From Clostridia bacterium (GTDB lineage Bacteria > Bacillota > Clostridia > TANB77 > CAG-508), in the NCBI GenBank assembly GCA_022797215.1, contig JAAWKD010000010.1, forward strand, positions 1-56,196: a stretch of 56,196 nucleotides of DNA, given 5' to 3'. A program made the translations under genes and the position numbers. Positions 36,834 to 46,200 of the stretch are shown here, in pieces. The notes under the pieces are model-generated. The model saw only the letters and a program-made list of their open reading frames with translations, was not told where the DNA came from and searched no databases. Within the stretch, counting starts at the first letter, position 1, and each line of letters starts with the position of its first letter.

Positions 36834-38484
36834 ATGAAAATAACATTCTTAGGTGCCACAAAAATGGTAACAGGCTCTAACTTTTTAGTAGAAGGAGCAG
36901 GAAAGAAATTTTTAGTAGACTGTGGTATGTATCAAGGTAGTAGCAGGGACGAAATGGAAAACAGTGAACCATTTGCCTATAATGTACATGACATTGACTT
37001 TGTACTATTAACCCATGCACATATTGATCATTCAGGAAGAATTCCAAAACTATATACAGAAGGGTATCGAGGCCCAGTTATTACCACAAAGGCGACAAGA
37101 GATTTGTGTTCTATTATGCTACCAGATAGCCGGACATATTCAAGAACAAGAAATTGAATGGAGAAATAGGAAAAGAGTAAGAGAAGGCAAAAAGCCACTT
37201 CCTCCTTTATACACAGCACAAGACGCTATAGACTGTATGGAGATATTTCAGCCAGTATCTTATGATGAAATTATAGAAGTTGATGAAAATATCCATGTAC
37301 GTTTTAATGATGCAGGACATATGTTAGGGTCTGCTATTATTGAAATTTGGGTAAATGAAGATGGAAAAGAAACAAAAGCAGTTTTCACAGGAGATTTAGG
37401 AAATAATGATATTCCACTGCTATCTTCTCCTACTATGATAGAAAGAGCAGACTATGTAGTTATGGAATCTACCTATGGTGGAAGATTACATATGAGAAAT
37501 GATGATAAAGCAAATCTTTTCTTAGACATTGTATCAGAAACATTAAAACAAGGTGGTACAGTAGTTATTCCATCCTTTGCAGTAGGTAGAACACAAGAAA
37601 TATTATATGAATTAAATAATATTAAAGATGGTCCAAGTAGTGAAGAATTCAAAGAAAAATATGATATCTTAATGAAGGCACCAGTTTATGTAGATAGTCC
37701 ACTTGCTATTTCTGCTACAGAAATATTTAGAGAAAATAGTGACCTTTTTGATGAAGAAACGCAAGCGATTATCCAATCAGGAGATAACCCACTAGAATTT
37801 AATGGCTTACAATTTACAAGAACAGCTGATGAATCAAAAGTACTAAATGAAAAAGAAGAATCCGCAATTATTATTTCAGCCAGCGGTATGTGTGAAGTAG
37901 GAAGAATTAAACATCACTTAAAACATCATTTATGGGACCCAAAAAGCACTATTCTATTTGTAGGATACCAAGCACAAGGAACATTAGGAAGAAGAATTGT
38001 AGAAGGTGAAAAGAAAGTCAAAATCTTTGGAGAAGAAATAGCAGTTAATGCAAGAATAGAATATATTGAAGGATATTCAGGACACGCAGACCAAGAATGG
38101 TTATTGAACTTCATTTATTCTTTCATCACAAAACCAAAACATATCTTCCTAGTACATGGAGAGCCAGAAGGACAAGAAATTTTAAAAGATAAAATACTAG
38201 AAACAGTAGAGATTCCAGTTACTATTCCAGAGTATGGACAATGCTATACCTTAGATGATGAATTAACTATGGAACAAGCAGTAGAACCAGTAACAAAGGT
38301 AACCATTGAGAAGAGTGATGTATTAGATAAGATTAAGACATTAAAAGAAGAACTAGAGGATATGGAAGTCATTGTTAAGGAAGAATACCTAGGAGAACAA
38401 GCAGATGATGACAGTATTAGTCGATTAAAGTTAAGACTAAAAGAAATTGAAGAACAAATTGTGAGAATAGTGGAGAAAAATTAA
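36834..38484 (+). CDS. MBL-fold RNA-processing exonuclease (beta-CASP) with +1 frameshift at CGG
   Basis: About 549 aa when the frames are joined. N-terminus MKITFLGATKMVTGSNFLVE and metal motif LLTHAHIDHSGRIPKL; then frame 0 ends early. At codon 100 an in-phase CGG (37131-37133) with C skipped gives LPDSGHIQEQEIEWRNRKR, exactly the family SGHIQE segment. The second part has FNDAGHMLGSA, FTGDLG, the beta-CASP region and the RNA-specificity motif ISASGMCEVGRIKHHLKHHL, GYSGHADQ and VHGEPEG. Cuts RNA; substrate unknown. Start at 36834 preferred over 36825 from ribosome-site spacing. Confidence 0.85.
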
Positions 38485-38544
38485 AAACCACATTTACTAA
38501 AAAAGCAAATGTGGTTGCCCGTGAACTAGTGGGCAGTGCGGAGG
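38485..38544 (-). terminator. 3' structured region and terminator of cassette B
   Basis: Read leftward: GCCC/GGGC hairpin around ACTAGTTCAC, then AACCACATTTGC / AAATGTGGTT stem with a T-run. On the plus strand it also ends the MBL gene. Confidence 0.75.
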
Positions 38545-38712
38545 TTAACCGTGGTTTGCGATGGAGTCGGAAAGCAGTCCCAAAGCAATGGCAGTAAGTG
38601 CAAGAGATGACAGAAAACTTGATGCAAACAAGGCGCTAGCGACTCCAAGTCCTACTGCAACGCAAAAGAAACCTTTCGCATTTTTATGAAGTGTTGACGC
38701 ATCGAAGTACAT
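38545..38712 (-). CDS. Small two-helix membrane protein (cassette B)
   Basis: 55 aa: MYFDASTLHKNAKG, helix FFCVAVGLGVASALFASSFL, helix SLALTAIALGLLS, end DSIANHG. Site TTGGAGG and minus-strand promoter TTGCAC-N17-TATAAT. Base composition is richer in G+C than the neighbours. Same regulatory frame as cassette A. Function unknown. Confidence 0.7.
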   Translation of the reverse strand: MYFDASTLHKNAKGFFCVAVGLGVASALFASSFLSSLALTAIALGLLSDSIANHG

Positions 38713-38823
38713 ATAAAAACCTCCAATATAAGATAATATATCTATTATAGCATAAAATGCCCAAAAGTGCAAATTTCAAGTAAGTAGACAAAATTAAAAT
38801 AAAAAAGAAAAGGAAAGAAACAA

Positions 38824-40764
38824 ATGAAAAATAAGTATAATAATGATGCCATAATTGGTGGGGGAAACATTACAGCAAGTTTTACAGAAAAAGGCGAGTT
38901 ATTAAGAGTAATGTATCCAGCACCTGACTTTAGAAATTGGATAGATGAGTTTGTAACAGGAGTCAAAATCAATGACTCAGGAATGATATATTTGCATGAT
39001 GATATTAATAATCAATATCATCAGTATTATACGGAAAATACCAATATTTTACATACAGAAGTTACAAACACATATTTTAACTTAAGTATCAAGCAAACGG
39101 ATTTTGCTTTACTAAAAAATAGTGTACTAGTAAAAAAGTATGAATTTGAAAATAAGAATAGTATTGACTTAAATGTCAATTTCTTAGTGCATGCAAAATT
39201 ATTATCAGATGTCAATAATATGGTTGGCTCTGAAATAAGAGAAAATGCATTAATTCAATATTGCCATGATTATTGCTTGTACACATTTTCTAAAATGCCA
39301 TTTATGAGTTATCAATTAAATGACACAAAGGAAAATATAGGAAGTGGAGTAATTCAAGATAAAGACTATATTGGTATGTCTTGTGATTCTAGCATCAGTT
39401 ATGATATGGGAGTTTTAAAACCAGGAGAGAAAAAGGAATTAGTCCTTTATTTATACTTCAAAATAAATGGCGAAAAGCAAACTGAGGAAACTATAAAAAA
39501 GGAATTAACAGAAATTCGCAAACTAGATGTGGTAAAGGAAGAACAAGCAGTAGAAAAATATTGGAAGAAATATGTCAAAGAACATCTAGGAATTGAATTA
39601 AGGCCAGAAACGAGTAAATTTAATAAAAAGTTTAATCAAGTTTATCAAAGAAGTATTTTGCTATTTCCACTTCTTACAAATGATACAACAGGGGGAATTT
39701 CCGCCACAGTAGAAATTGATGAAAATATGACACAATGTGGTAGATACAGCTATTGTTGGCCAAGAGATGCAGTGTTTGTAACAAGAGCATTAGATAAAGT
39801 AAAAATGACAAAAGAAACAGAGAAATTTTATAAAACATTTTGCAAAGATACCCAAAACAAAAATGGAATGTGGGAGCAAAGATTTTATACAGATGGAAGA
39901 TTAGCACCTTGTTGGGGATATCAAATCGATGAAACTGCAAGTGTTATCTTTGGAATTTATGAGCATTATAAAGTAGTAAAAGATGCTAAATTTTTGAAAG
40001 ATACCTATAAAATGTGTGAGAATGCAGCTAAATTTTTATGTACATATATGGATAATGTTTTAGGAACACATGACGAATCAGACATTGTGAAAAATGAAAT
40101 AGAGGCAACTTATCATACAGAAGAAAGAAACAAATTACCAGTCAGTTATGATTTATGGGAAATGCATGAAGGTGTCCATCTGTATTCTTTAGCAGCTATT
40201 TATGCAGCATTCCAATCTATGAGAGAAATGAATGAGGTATTAAGACCAGTATTTGAAACAAACAATAGACTAAAAGTAGAAGCAATGAACAAGTTAGAAG
40301 CAAGAATAATAAAATATCAAGAAGAGATTAAGAACTTTATTTTAACCAATCTTTATGATGAACAAACGAAAACCTTTTTAAGAAACCAAAATGATAACCG
40401 CACAGACATTAGTGAATTAGGAATTGTAGTGCCTTTTGAAATATTTTCTCCAAAAGAGAAAAAAGTATTAAATACGATAGAAAGAATCAATATGACATTA
40501 AGAACTTACACAGGAGGATATTTAAGATTTGAACAAGACCACTATCGAGGAGGAAATAGCCCATGGCCAATTTCAACAGCATGGATGGGAATGTATTATC
40601 AAAAAGCAGGAGAAAAAACAAAAGCAAAAGAGTGCTTAGAATTCATCGTCAATACTGCTAACCAACATGGCTTTTTAGCAGAGCAAGTTAGCAATGATAC
40701 CATGAGGCCAAACTGGGCAAATGGACTAGGATGGGCCCATGCAATGTTTGTCTTATCAGTTTAG
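38824..40764 (+). CDS. Glycoside hydrolase family 15 (glucoamylase-like)
   Basis: 646 aa. N-terminal beta-sandwich (IIGGGNITASFTEKGELLRVMYPAPDFRNWI) and C-terminal alpha/alpha barrel with RYSYCWPRDAVFVTRAL, MWEQRFYTDGRLAPCWGYQIDETAS and YDLWEMHEGVHLYSLAAIYAA (catalytic acid region), GGNSPWPISTAWMG. No signal peptide, so cytoplasmic. Hydrolyses alpha-glucosides or trehalose-like sugars; exact substrate unknown. Its stop codon touches the left arm of the RAYT unit. Confidence 0.9.
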   Translation: MKNKYNNDAIIGGGNITASFTEKGELLRVMYPAPDFRNWIDEFVTGVKINDSGMIYLHDDINNQYHQYYTENTNILHTEVTNTYFNLSIKQTDFALLKNSVLVKKYEFENKNSIDLNVNFLVHAKLLSDVNNMVGSEIRENALIQYCHDYCLYTFSKMPFMSYQLNDTKENIGSGVIQDKDYIGMSCDSSISYDMGVLKPGEKKELVLYLYFKINGEKQTEETIKKELTEIRKLDVVKEEQAVEKYWKKYVKEHLGIELRPETSKFNKKFNQVYQRSILLFPLLTNDTTGGISATVEIDENMTQCGRYSYCWPRDAVFVTRALDKVKMTKETEKFYKTFCKDTQNKNGMWEQRFYTDGRLAPCWGYQIDETASVIFGIYEHYKVVKDAKFLKDTYKMCENAAKFLCTYMDNVLGTHDESDIVKNEIEATYHTEERNKLPVSYDLWEMHEGVHLYSLAAIYAAFQSMREMNEVLRPVFETNNRLKVEAMNKLEARIIKYQEEIKNFILTNLYDEQTKTFLRNQNDNRTDISELGIVVPFEIFSPKEKKVLNTIERINMTLRTYTGGYLRFEQDHYRGGNSPWPISTAWMGMYYQKAGEKTKAKECLEFIVNTANQHGFLAEQVSNDTMRPNWANGLGWAHAMFVLSV

Positions 40765-40855
40765 TGTCAGTTTTGGGGACGTTCCTTAAAACTGACAAAA
40801 GTGTCAGTTAAACCTACGTCCCTAAAAGTGACAAAAGTGTCAGTTTAGGGGACAC
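40765..40855. repeat. Left 91-bp arm of the RAYT unit (two REP hairpins)
   Basis: TGTCAGTTTT..AAAACTGACA hairpin with GGGGACGTTCC in the loop, then a second hairpin with CTACGTCCC, then GTGTCAGTTTAGGGGACAC. Its reverse complement recurs at 42517-42607 with about three differences. Confidence 0.9.
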
Positions 40856-40962
40856 GCTTAAAAAGATAATAATTACAAATTGGTTGTGAATTATAGAATA
40901 AAGACTTGATTTTTGTCGTATTTTGTAATACACTAAGGAAAAAGTAAGGGGAGGAAAAAAGA

Positions 40963-41361
40963 ATGAACAAAAAAGTAGTAATGATTGTAGTAGCAGTTGT
41001 AGTTGCAATTGCAGTAATAGTAGGGGGATTTTTATTATTATCTTCAGGAAAGTCAAGCTTAAAGAAAGAAGTAGTTAGTCAAGAAAACTATGAGAAGATA
41101 TTAGATGAAGTAGAGAAAAAATTCGGTGAAAGTGATGAAACATATTATTTTACCTATGCTTGTATCTATCATACTGCAAAAGCAGGATTTACAGACGAAT
41201 ACCTTCAGAATAAAGATGAAAGTATGCTATATAAAGATATTGCAGGAAAAACTGTACAACAATTAATAGATGAAGGTAAACAATTAATGGAAGAAAACAA
41301 TGTAACAATAGAAGAATACAAAGAAAAATTAACAGAATTAGGTGGAGCATTAGCAAAATAG
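40963..41361 (+). CDS. Small secreted or membrane-anchored protein, unknown
   Basis: 132 aa. Membrane helix at residues 4-27, then a helical, acidic outer domain (SQENYEKILDEVEKKFGESDETYYFTYACIYHT). GGGAGG site; promoter TTGATT-N17-TACACT nearby. Lies between the 91-bp arms with the transposase, so it may be cargo. No family recognised. Confidence 0.6.
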   Translation: MNKKVVMIVVAVVVAIAVIVGGFLLLSSGKSSLKKEVVSQENYEKILDEVEKKFGESDETYYFTYACIYHTAKAGFTDEYLQNKDESMLYKDIAGKTVQQLIDEGKQLMEENNVTIEEYKEKLTELGGALAK

Positions 41362-41717
41362 AATATAAGGGCAAGTTACTAGAAAGTGAGTACAGATTTG
41401 GGGAAGACACTATATGGGTAGACTATACATATAGCAATGAAATGAAAGCAAAATTCTAAATGACGATATAATTGATATATATGGATAGCTCAAAGGGCAA
41501 AAGACATATACTACTGTTTTAGAGAGTAGTATGTCAACTTCATAAATAGAAGCGAAATATATTTCGTTAAATAAAAATAAATTATAGGAAGGCACTTATA
41601 ACTATAAGTGCTTTTAACTTACTAAAAATATTTTGACTAAATTATAGCATTATGAAAGAATATATGATATAGTAGCAAAATATAGGGGCAAATATAAATA
41701 AGAAAGAAGGCGCATTT
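41362..41717 (+). other. Gap between cargo-like gene and RAYT
   Basis: A 32-codon coding-like fragment (41362-41459, EYKGKLLESEY...MKAKF) in another frame, probably a remnant. A terminator GCACTTATA / ATAAGTGC with TTTT lies at 41594-41616. The rest is AT-rich with no clear feature. Confidence 0.45.
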
Positions 41718-42512
41718 ATGCCCCGATACGCAAGAGAATATCAAAAATCTTATTCTAATGTTTATCATGTAATCCTACGTAGTATTAATCAACAAGAAAT
41801 TTTTTATGATAATGCTGATAGAAGTAAATTTTTAAAATCATTAAAAGAAAGTAAAGAAAAATACCAATATGATTTATATGCATATGTTTTAATGGATAAC
41901 CATGTTCATTTATTAATCATGGATAAAGGAGATAATCTTTCGAAGATAGTGCAATCTTTAGCGACTAGTTATGCCTTATATTTTAATAAAAAATATGAGC
42001 GAATAGGTCATGTATTTTACAATCGATTTAAGAGCAAGCAGATAGAAACATTACCATATTTTCTAAATTTAGTTAGATATATTCATTTTAATCCGGAAAA
42101 AGCAGGAATATGTGGGTATTCTGAATATAACTGGAGTAGTTATCAAGGATATTATAGAATTAGCGAATTTGTAGATTCAAGTAAAGTATTAAAAATGGCA
42201 GAAATGGACTCAGAAGATTTCAAAGACTTTCATGAAGAATATAGAAAAATGAAAAAGTTTATAGTAGATGAGTTTGAACTAGAAAATACCAAATTAAATG
42301 ATGAAATAGCAATTCAAATGGTAAAAGAAGCTTTAAAAGTAGAAAATTTAGTTTTAGTTCAGAATTTAAATGTAAAAAGCAGAAATAAAAAAATTGCACA
42401 AGCTGCTAAGATAGAAGGAATAGAGAGAAAGCAGTTAGCTAGAATTTTAGGTGTTAGTGAAAGACTAATATATAGAGCAGTTAAAAGTAGTAAGAAAGAT
42501 ACAGAAAAATGA
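41718..42512 (+). CDS. REP-associated tyrosine transposase (RAYT, Y1/IS200-like)
   Basis: 264 aa. N-terminal Y1 domain: YHVILRSINQQEIFYD, HUH motif DNHVHLLIM, YFLNLVRYIHFNPEKAG with the likely catalytic Tyr. C-terminal helix-turn-helix region (IAQAAKIEGIERKQLARILGVSERLIYRAV) for DNA binding. RAYTs act on REP hairpins as single-strand nucleases and are domesticated rather than freely jumping. It lies between inverted 91-bp arms of exactly such hairpins. Confidence 0.9.
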   Translation: MPRYAREYQKSYSNVYHVILRSINQQEIFYDNADRSKFLKSLKESKEKYQYDLYAYVLMDNHVHLLIMDKGDNLSKIVQSLATSYALYFNKKYERIGHVFYNRFKSKQIETLPYFLNLVRYIHFNPEKAGICGYSEYNWSSYQGYYRISEFVDSSKVLKMAEMDSEDFKDFHEEYRKMKKFIVDEFELENTKLNDEIAIQMVKEALKVENLVLVQNLNVKSRNKKIAQAAKIEGIERKQLARILGVSERLIYRAVKSSKKDTEK

Positions 42513-42516
42513 AAGT

Positions 42517-42607
42517 GTGTCCCTAAAACTGACACTTTTGTCACTTTTAGGGACGTAGGTTTAACTGACACTTTTGTCAGTTTTAAAGAACGTCCCCAAA
42601 ACTGACA
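42517..42607. repeat. Right 91-bp arm of the RAYT unit
   Basis: Reverse complement of 40765-40855 with about three changes. Ends 17 bases before the radA start codon, so it forms most of the radA leader. Confidence 0.9.
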
Positions 42608-42624
42608 TGAAAAGGAGCGAGCAA

Positions 42625-43987
42625 ATGGCAAAAACAAAGACAGTATTTGTATGTAGTAGTTGTGGCTACGAATCTACTAAATGGTTAGGAAAGTGTCCTG
42701 GGTGTAATGAATGGAATAGTTTTTACGAAGAAAAGTTAGCCAAAGATACACGGTAGTGGTATGGATAAAAAAAGTAGGTCAGTTACTCCAAAGGCTTTGA
42801 ATGAAGTAGTGGGAAAAGATGCTGTTCGTACACATACAGGAATTGGAGAATTAGATAGAGTGTTAGGAGGTGGGCTAGTAAAAGGCTCTCTAGTATTAGT
42901 AGGTGGAGAGCCAGGAATTGGTAAATCTACTCTGATTTTGCAACTTTGTGATAAAGTACAAGGAGAAGGAAAAGTACTATATGTTTCAGGAGAAGAGTCA
43001 GCAGAGCAAATTAAACTAAGAGCAGATAGGTTAGGTATACACAATGATGATATCTTATTTTTAGGTGAAACAGACATAGAATTAATAGAGAATAATATTT
43101 TAGAAATGAAACCAAAGTTAGTGATTATTGATTCTATTCAAACAATGTATTCTGATGAGATTTCAGCTGCAGCAGGTACTGTTAGCCAAGTGCGTGAAAT
43201 TACATCACGTGTAATGAGAGTTTGCAAAGGAAGCGATATTACCACCATTATTATTGGACATGTAACGAAAGAGGGAAATATTGCAGGACCAAGGGTATTA
43301 GAACATATGGTAGATACTGTGCTATATCTAGAAGGAGAAAGATATTTTTCTTATCGTATTTTGCGTAGTGTGAAAAACCGTTTTGGTTCTACCAATGAAG
43401 TAGGTATGTTTGAAATGCAAAGTGAGGGGATGGTGGAGATTACAAATCCGTCATCTGTGTTGATTTCTGAAAGAGAAGATAATCCGCCAGGTTCAGTGAT
43501 TGTAGCAAGTATGGAGGGGACAAGACCATTACTGATTGAATTGCAAGCATTAACAACACCAACGATTTTCGGTTTCCCAAGAAGAACGGCAAATGGAATT
43601 GATTATAACAGACTAACAATTTTAGTGGCAGTATTAGAAAAAAGAGCAGGAATTCCTTTAAGTTCACAAGATATTTACTTAAATGTAGTAAGTGGTATTA
43701 AAATTAGTGAGCCAGCAGTAGACTTAGGAATGATAATTGTTTGCGCCTCTAGTTATAAAAATGTGAGTATTGATAAAACAACTGCTATTATTGGAGAAGT
43801 AGGGCTTACAGGAGAGGTAAGAGCAGTGAATTTGATTGATAAGAGGCTAAAAGAAGCGGAAAAGTTAGGATTTAAGAAGTGTATTATTCCAGAAAGTAAT
43901 AAAAAACTATTGAAAGAAAAGTATGATTTAGATATAATAGGGGTCAAGGATGTAAATGATGCTATGAGAGCAGTAGGATTAAAATAA
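42625..43987 (+). CDS. radA: DNA repair protein RadA with +1 frameshift at CGG-TAG
   Basis: 453 aa when joined, normal for RadA. Zinc finger [18 protein letters not shown] (10-27); at codon 43 the in-phase CGG (42751-42753) is followed at once by TAG. Skipping the C gives [19 protein letters not shown] and continues. Then [32 protein letters not shown] (Walker A), the RadA KNRFG motif ([10 protein letters not shown]) and a Lon-like C-terminal domain. RadA drives branch migration in recombination. Followed by disA, the classic radA-disA pair. Site AAAAGGAG. Confidence 0.93.
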
Positions 43988-43999
43988 GGAGGGAGCAAA

Positions 44000-45076
44000 G
44001 TGGCTGTCAAAAAAGAGGAATTGATTACAGAAGTATTGAAGACGATTGCACCAGGTACACCAATTCGTGATGGGCTAGAAAACATCTTGAAAGCGAAAAC
44101 AGGTGCTTTAATTGTGACAGGAGAAACAAAGGATGTTTTAGAACTTGTGGATGGGGGATTCAAATTAGATATTGATTATACTTCTTCTAGACTATATGAA
44201 CTTGCGAAAATGGATGGTGCTATTGTTTTGAGTAATGACTTTAAAAAGATTTTGTATGCCAATGCACAACTAATTCCTTCTTCTAATGTAACAACTACTG
44301 AAACAGGTACAAGGCATCGTACAGCAGAGCGTATGGCCAAACAGACCAATAGCTTAGTGATTAGTATTTCACAAAGGAGAAGCATTATTACCATTTTTAA
44401 AGGAAACCAACGCTATGTGTTAGAAGATACATCTAAAGTAATTTCAAAGGCAAACCAAGCATTACAAACAGTGGAAAAATACAAGAAAGTATTTGATGAT
44501 AAGTTAGGGCTTTTAAATGAATATGAATTTAATGATATTGTTACTTTAGAAAATGTGATTAATAGTATTCAACGTGCAGAAATGGTAATGAAGGTAGTAG
44601 AAGAAGTACAAAGAGCCATTTATGAATTAGGAGTAGAGGGTAGACTTCTTGAAATGCAATTAGAAGAATTAATAGGTGATTTAGAAAAAGAAGAGTTATA
44701 TATTATTAAAGATTATATTGCACCCGGTAAAAAGCGTACTGCAGAAAAAATATTAGAAGAAATTAGAAATTTAGATAGGGATGATTTATTAATTGCAGAG
44801 AGAATCGCAAAAAGTCTTGGATATGGTGCGTTTGATAATTATGATGAAGTTGGTGTTTATACAAGAGGATATCGTGTGCTTAACAAAATTCCAAGAATGC
44901 CAAGCAACATTGTAGAAAACTTAATTAAGAGCTTTAAATCTTTCCAGCACATACTAGCTGCAGATCTACAACAGTTAGATGATGTTGATGGAATTGGAGA
45001 GATTAGAGCAAGAACCATTAGGCAATCATTAAAACGTATGCAAGAACAATTTGTATTTGACAATTTGATGATGTAA
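44000..45076 (+). CDS. disA: DNA integrity scanning diadenylate cyclase DisA
   Basis: 358 aa from a GTG start with AAGGAGGG. N-terminal DAC domain with ELAKMDGAIVLSNDFKKILYAN, TETGTRHRTAERMAKQTNSLVISIS (DGA and RHR motifs) and C-terminal HhH domain (LQQLDDVDGIGEIRARTIRQSL). Makes c-di-AMP while scanning DNA; RadA inhibits it in Bacillus, in line with the operon. Confidence 0.97.
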   Translation: MAVKKEELITEVLKTIAPGTPIRDGLENILKAKTGALIVTGETKDVLELVDGGFKLDIDYTSSRLYELAKMDGAIVLSNDFKKILYANAQLIPSSNVTTTETGTRHRTAERMAKQTNSLVISISQRRSIITIFKGNQRYVLEDTSKVISKANQALQTVEKYKKVFDDKLGLLNEYEFNDIVTLENVINSIQRAEMVMKVVEEVQRAIYELGVEGRLLEMQLEELIGDLEKEELYIIKDYIAPGKKRTAEKILEEIRNLDRDDLLIAERIAKSLGYGAFDNYDEVGVYTRGYRVLNKIPRMPSNIVENLIKSFKSFQHILAADLQQLDDVDGIGEIRARTIRQSLKRMQEQFVFDNLMM

Positions 45077-45154
45077 TTGTATAATCTGAAAGGAATTATT
45101 ATTTCAATTATAAGTTTCAATTTGTGAGATATCATTTTGAAGAGGAGCAAGGTG

Positions 45155-45186
45155 TTTTTTTGTTTTATTGCAAATAAAACAAAAAA
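45155..45186. terminator. Terminator-like hairpin after disA
   Basis: TTTTTGTTTTATT / AATAAAACAAAAA stem with GCA loop and flanking T/A runs. All A-T apart from one G-C pair, so its strength is uncertain. The rest of 45077-45263 holds the GGAGG site of the cyclophilin gene. Confidence 0.5.
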
Positions 45187-45263
45187 TAGTGGAGTGTCCG
45201 AAGCGGAATGAAAAAATCATATATTACAGGTTGAAAGAGTAATAAGAGTTTTAGGAGGAACTT

Positions 45264-46076
45264 ATGAAAATATTTTTAAGAATCGTGTTAGTAATATTTA
45301 TTATATTAGCATTAGTAGGAATTGGATTTATAGGATATGGATTTTATAAAAAGGCAACTACTAATTATCCTAATCCAGTGGCAACAATGGAGGTAGAGAA
45401 TTTTGGAACTGTTAAAATTGAATTATATCCAGATAAAGCACCAAACACAGTTGCAAACTTTATTCGTTTAGCAAACCGTGGATTTTATAATGGATTAACT
45501 TTTCATAGAACGATTCCAGATTTCATGATACAAGGTGGAGATAAGAATGGAGTGGGCTCAGGTTCACCTAGCTTAAGCAATATTCAGGATAATGTAGAAA
45601 AAGACAAAGAATATGCGATTAAGGGTGAATTTATAGCAAATGGTTATACAAAAAATAATTTAAAACATACAAAAGGTGTTATCTCTATGGCAAGGTCTGA
45701 CTATAGTCAAACAAGTAGTGCGCTAACAGAGTATGGGTATAATTCAGGTGGTTCACAATTCTTTATTATGACAGATGACAATAGCTCATTAGATGGTGTT
45801 TATGCAGCTTTTGGAAAAGTAATAGAGGGAATGGATGTAGTAGAAAAGATTGAGAAGGTAGAAGTACATTATAGAAGTTCTGAATTAAAAGAAGGAGAAG
45901 AAGCTCCAAAAGATAAAGATGGAAATGCGCTTCAATCAGACAAGCCAAAAGATCCACCAGTTATTAAAAGTCTTAGTGTAGAGACTTATGGTGTAGATTA
46001 TGGAATACCAGAAACAATGGATGTATTTGATTACTATTCATGGTTGATGCAACAATATGGAATGAATTTACAATAA
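45264..46076 (+). CDS. Membrane-anchored cyclophilin (peptidyl-prolyl isomerase)
   Basis: 270 aa. Membrane helix (residues 5-28), then the cyclophilin barrel: VKIELYPDKAPNTVANFIRLANRGFYNGLTFHRTIPDFMIQGGDKNG, GVISMARSDYSQT, GSQFFIMTDDNSSLDGVYAAFGKVIEGMDVVEKI. The active-site Arg is in FHRTIPDFM. Helps protein folding outside the membrane. Confidence 0.93.
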   Translation: MKIFLRIVLVIFIILALVGIGFIGYGFYKKATTNYPNPVATMEVENFGTVKIELYPDKAPNTVANFIRLANRGFYNGLTFHRTIPDFMIQGGDKNGVGSGSPSLSNIQDNVEKDKEYAIKGEFIANGYTKNNLKHTKGVISMARSDYSQTSSALTEYGYNSGGSQFFIMTDDNSSLDGVYAAFGKVIEGMDVVEKIEKVEVHYRSSELKEGEEAPKDKDGNALQSDKPKDPPVIKSLSVETYGVDYGIPETMDVFDYYSWLMQQYGMNLQ

Positions 46077-46096
46077 AATACGAGAAGACATATAAA

Positions 46097-46133
46097 AAAA
46101 GACATGTGCTACAATATGAAGCATATGTCTTTT
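46097..46133. terminator. Terminator between cyclophilin gene and mutS2
   Basis: AAAAGACATGTGCT / AGCATATGTCTTTT stem (one wobble), A-run left and T-run right; serves both converging genes. Confidence 0.85.
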
Positions 46134-46200
46134 AGTTATATCTAATGAAAAAAACATATAGAATGGGGCATTAGCAAATAAGAATTGAAATAAACAAAGT

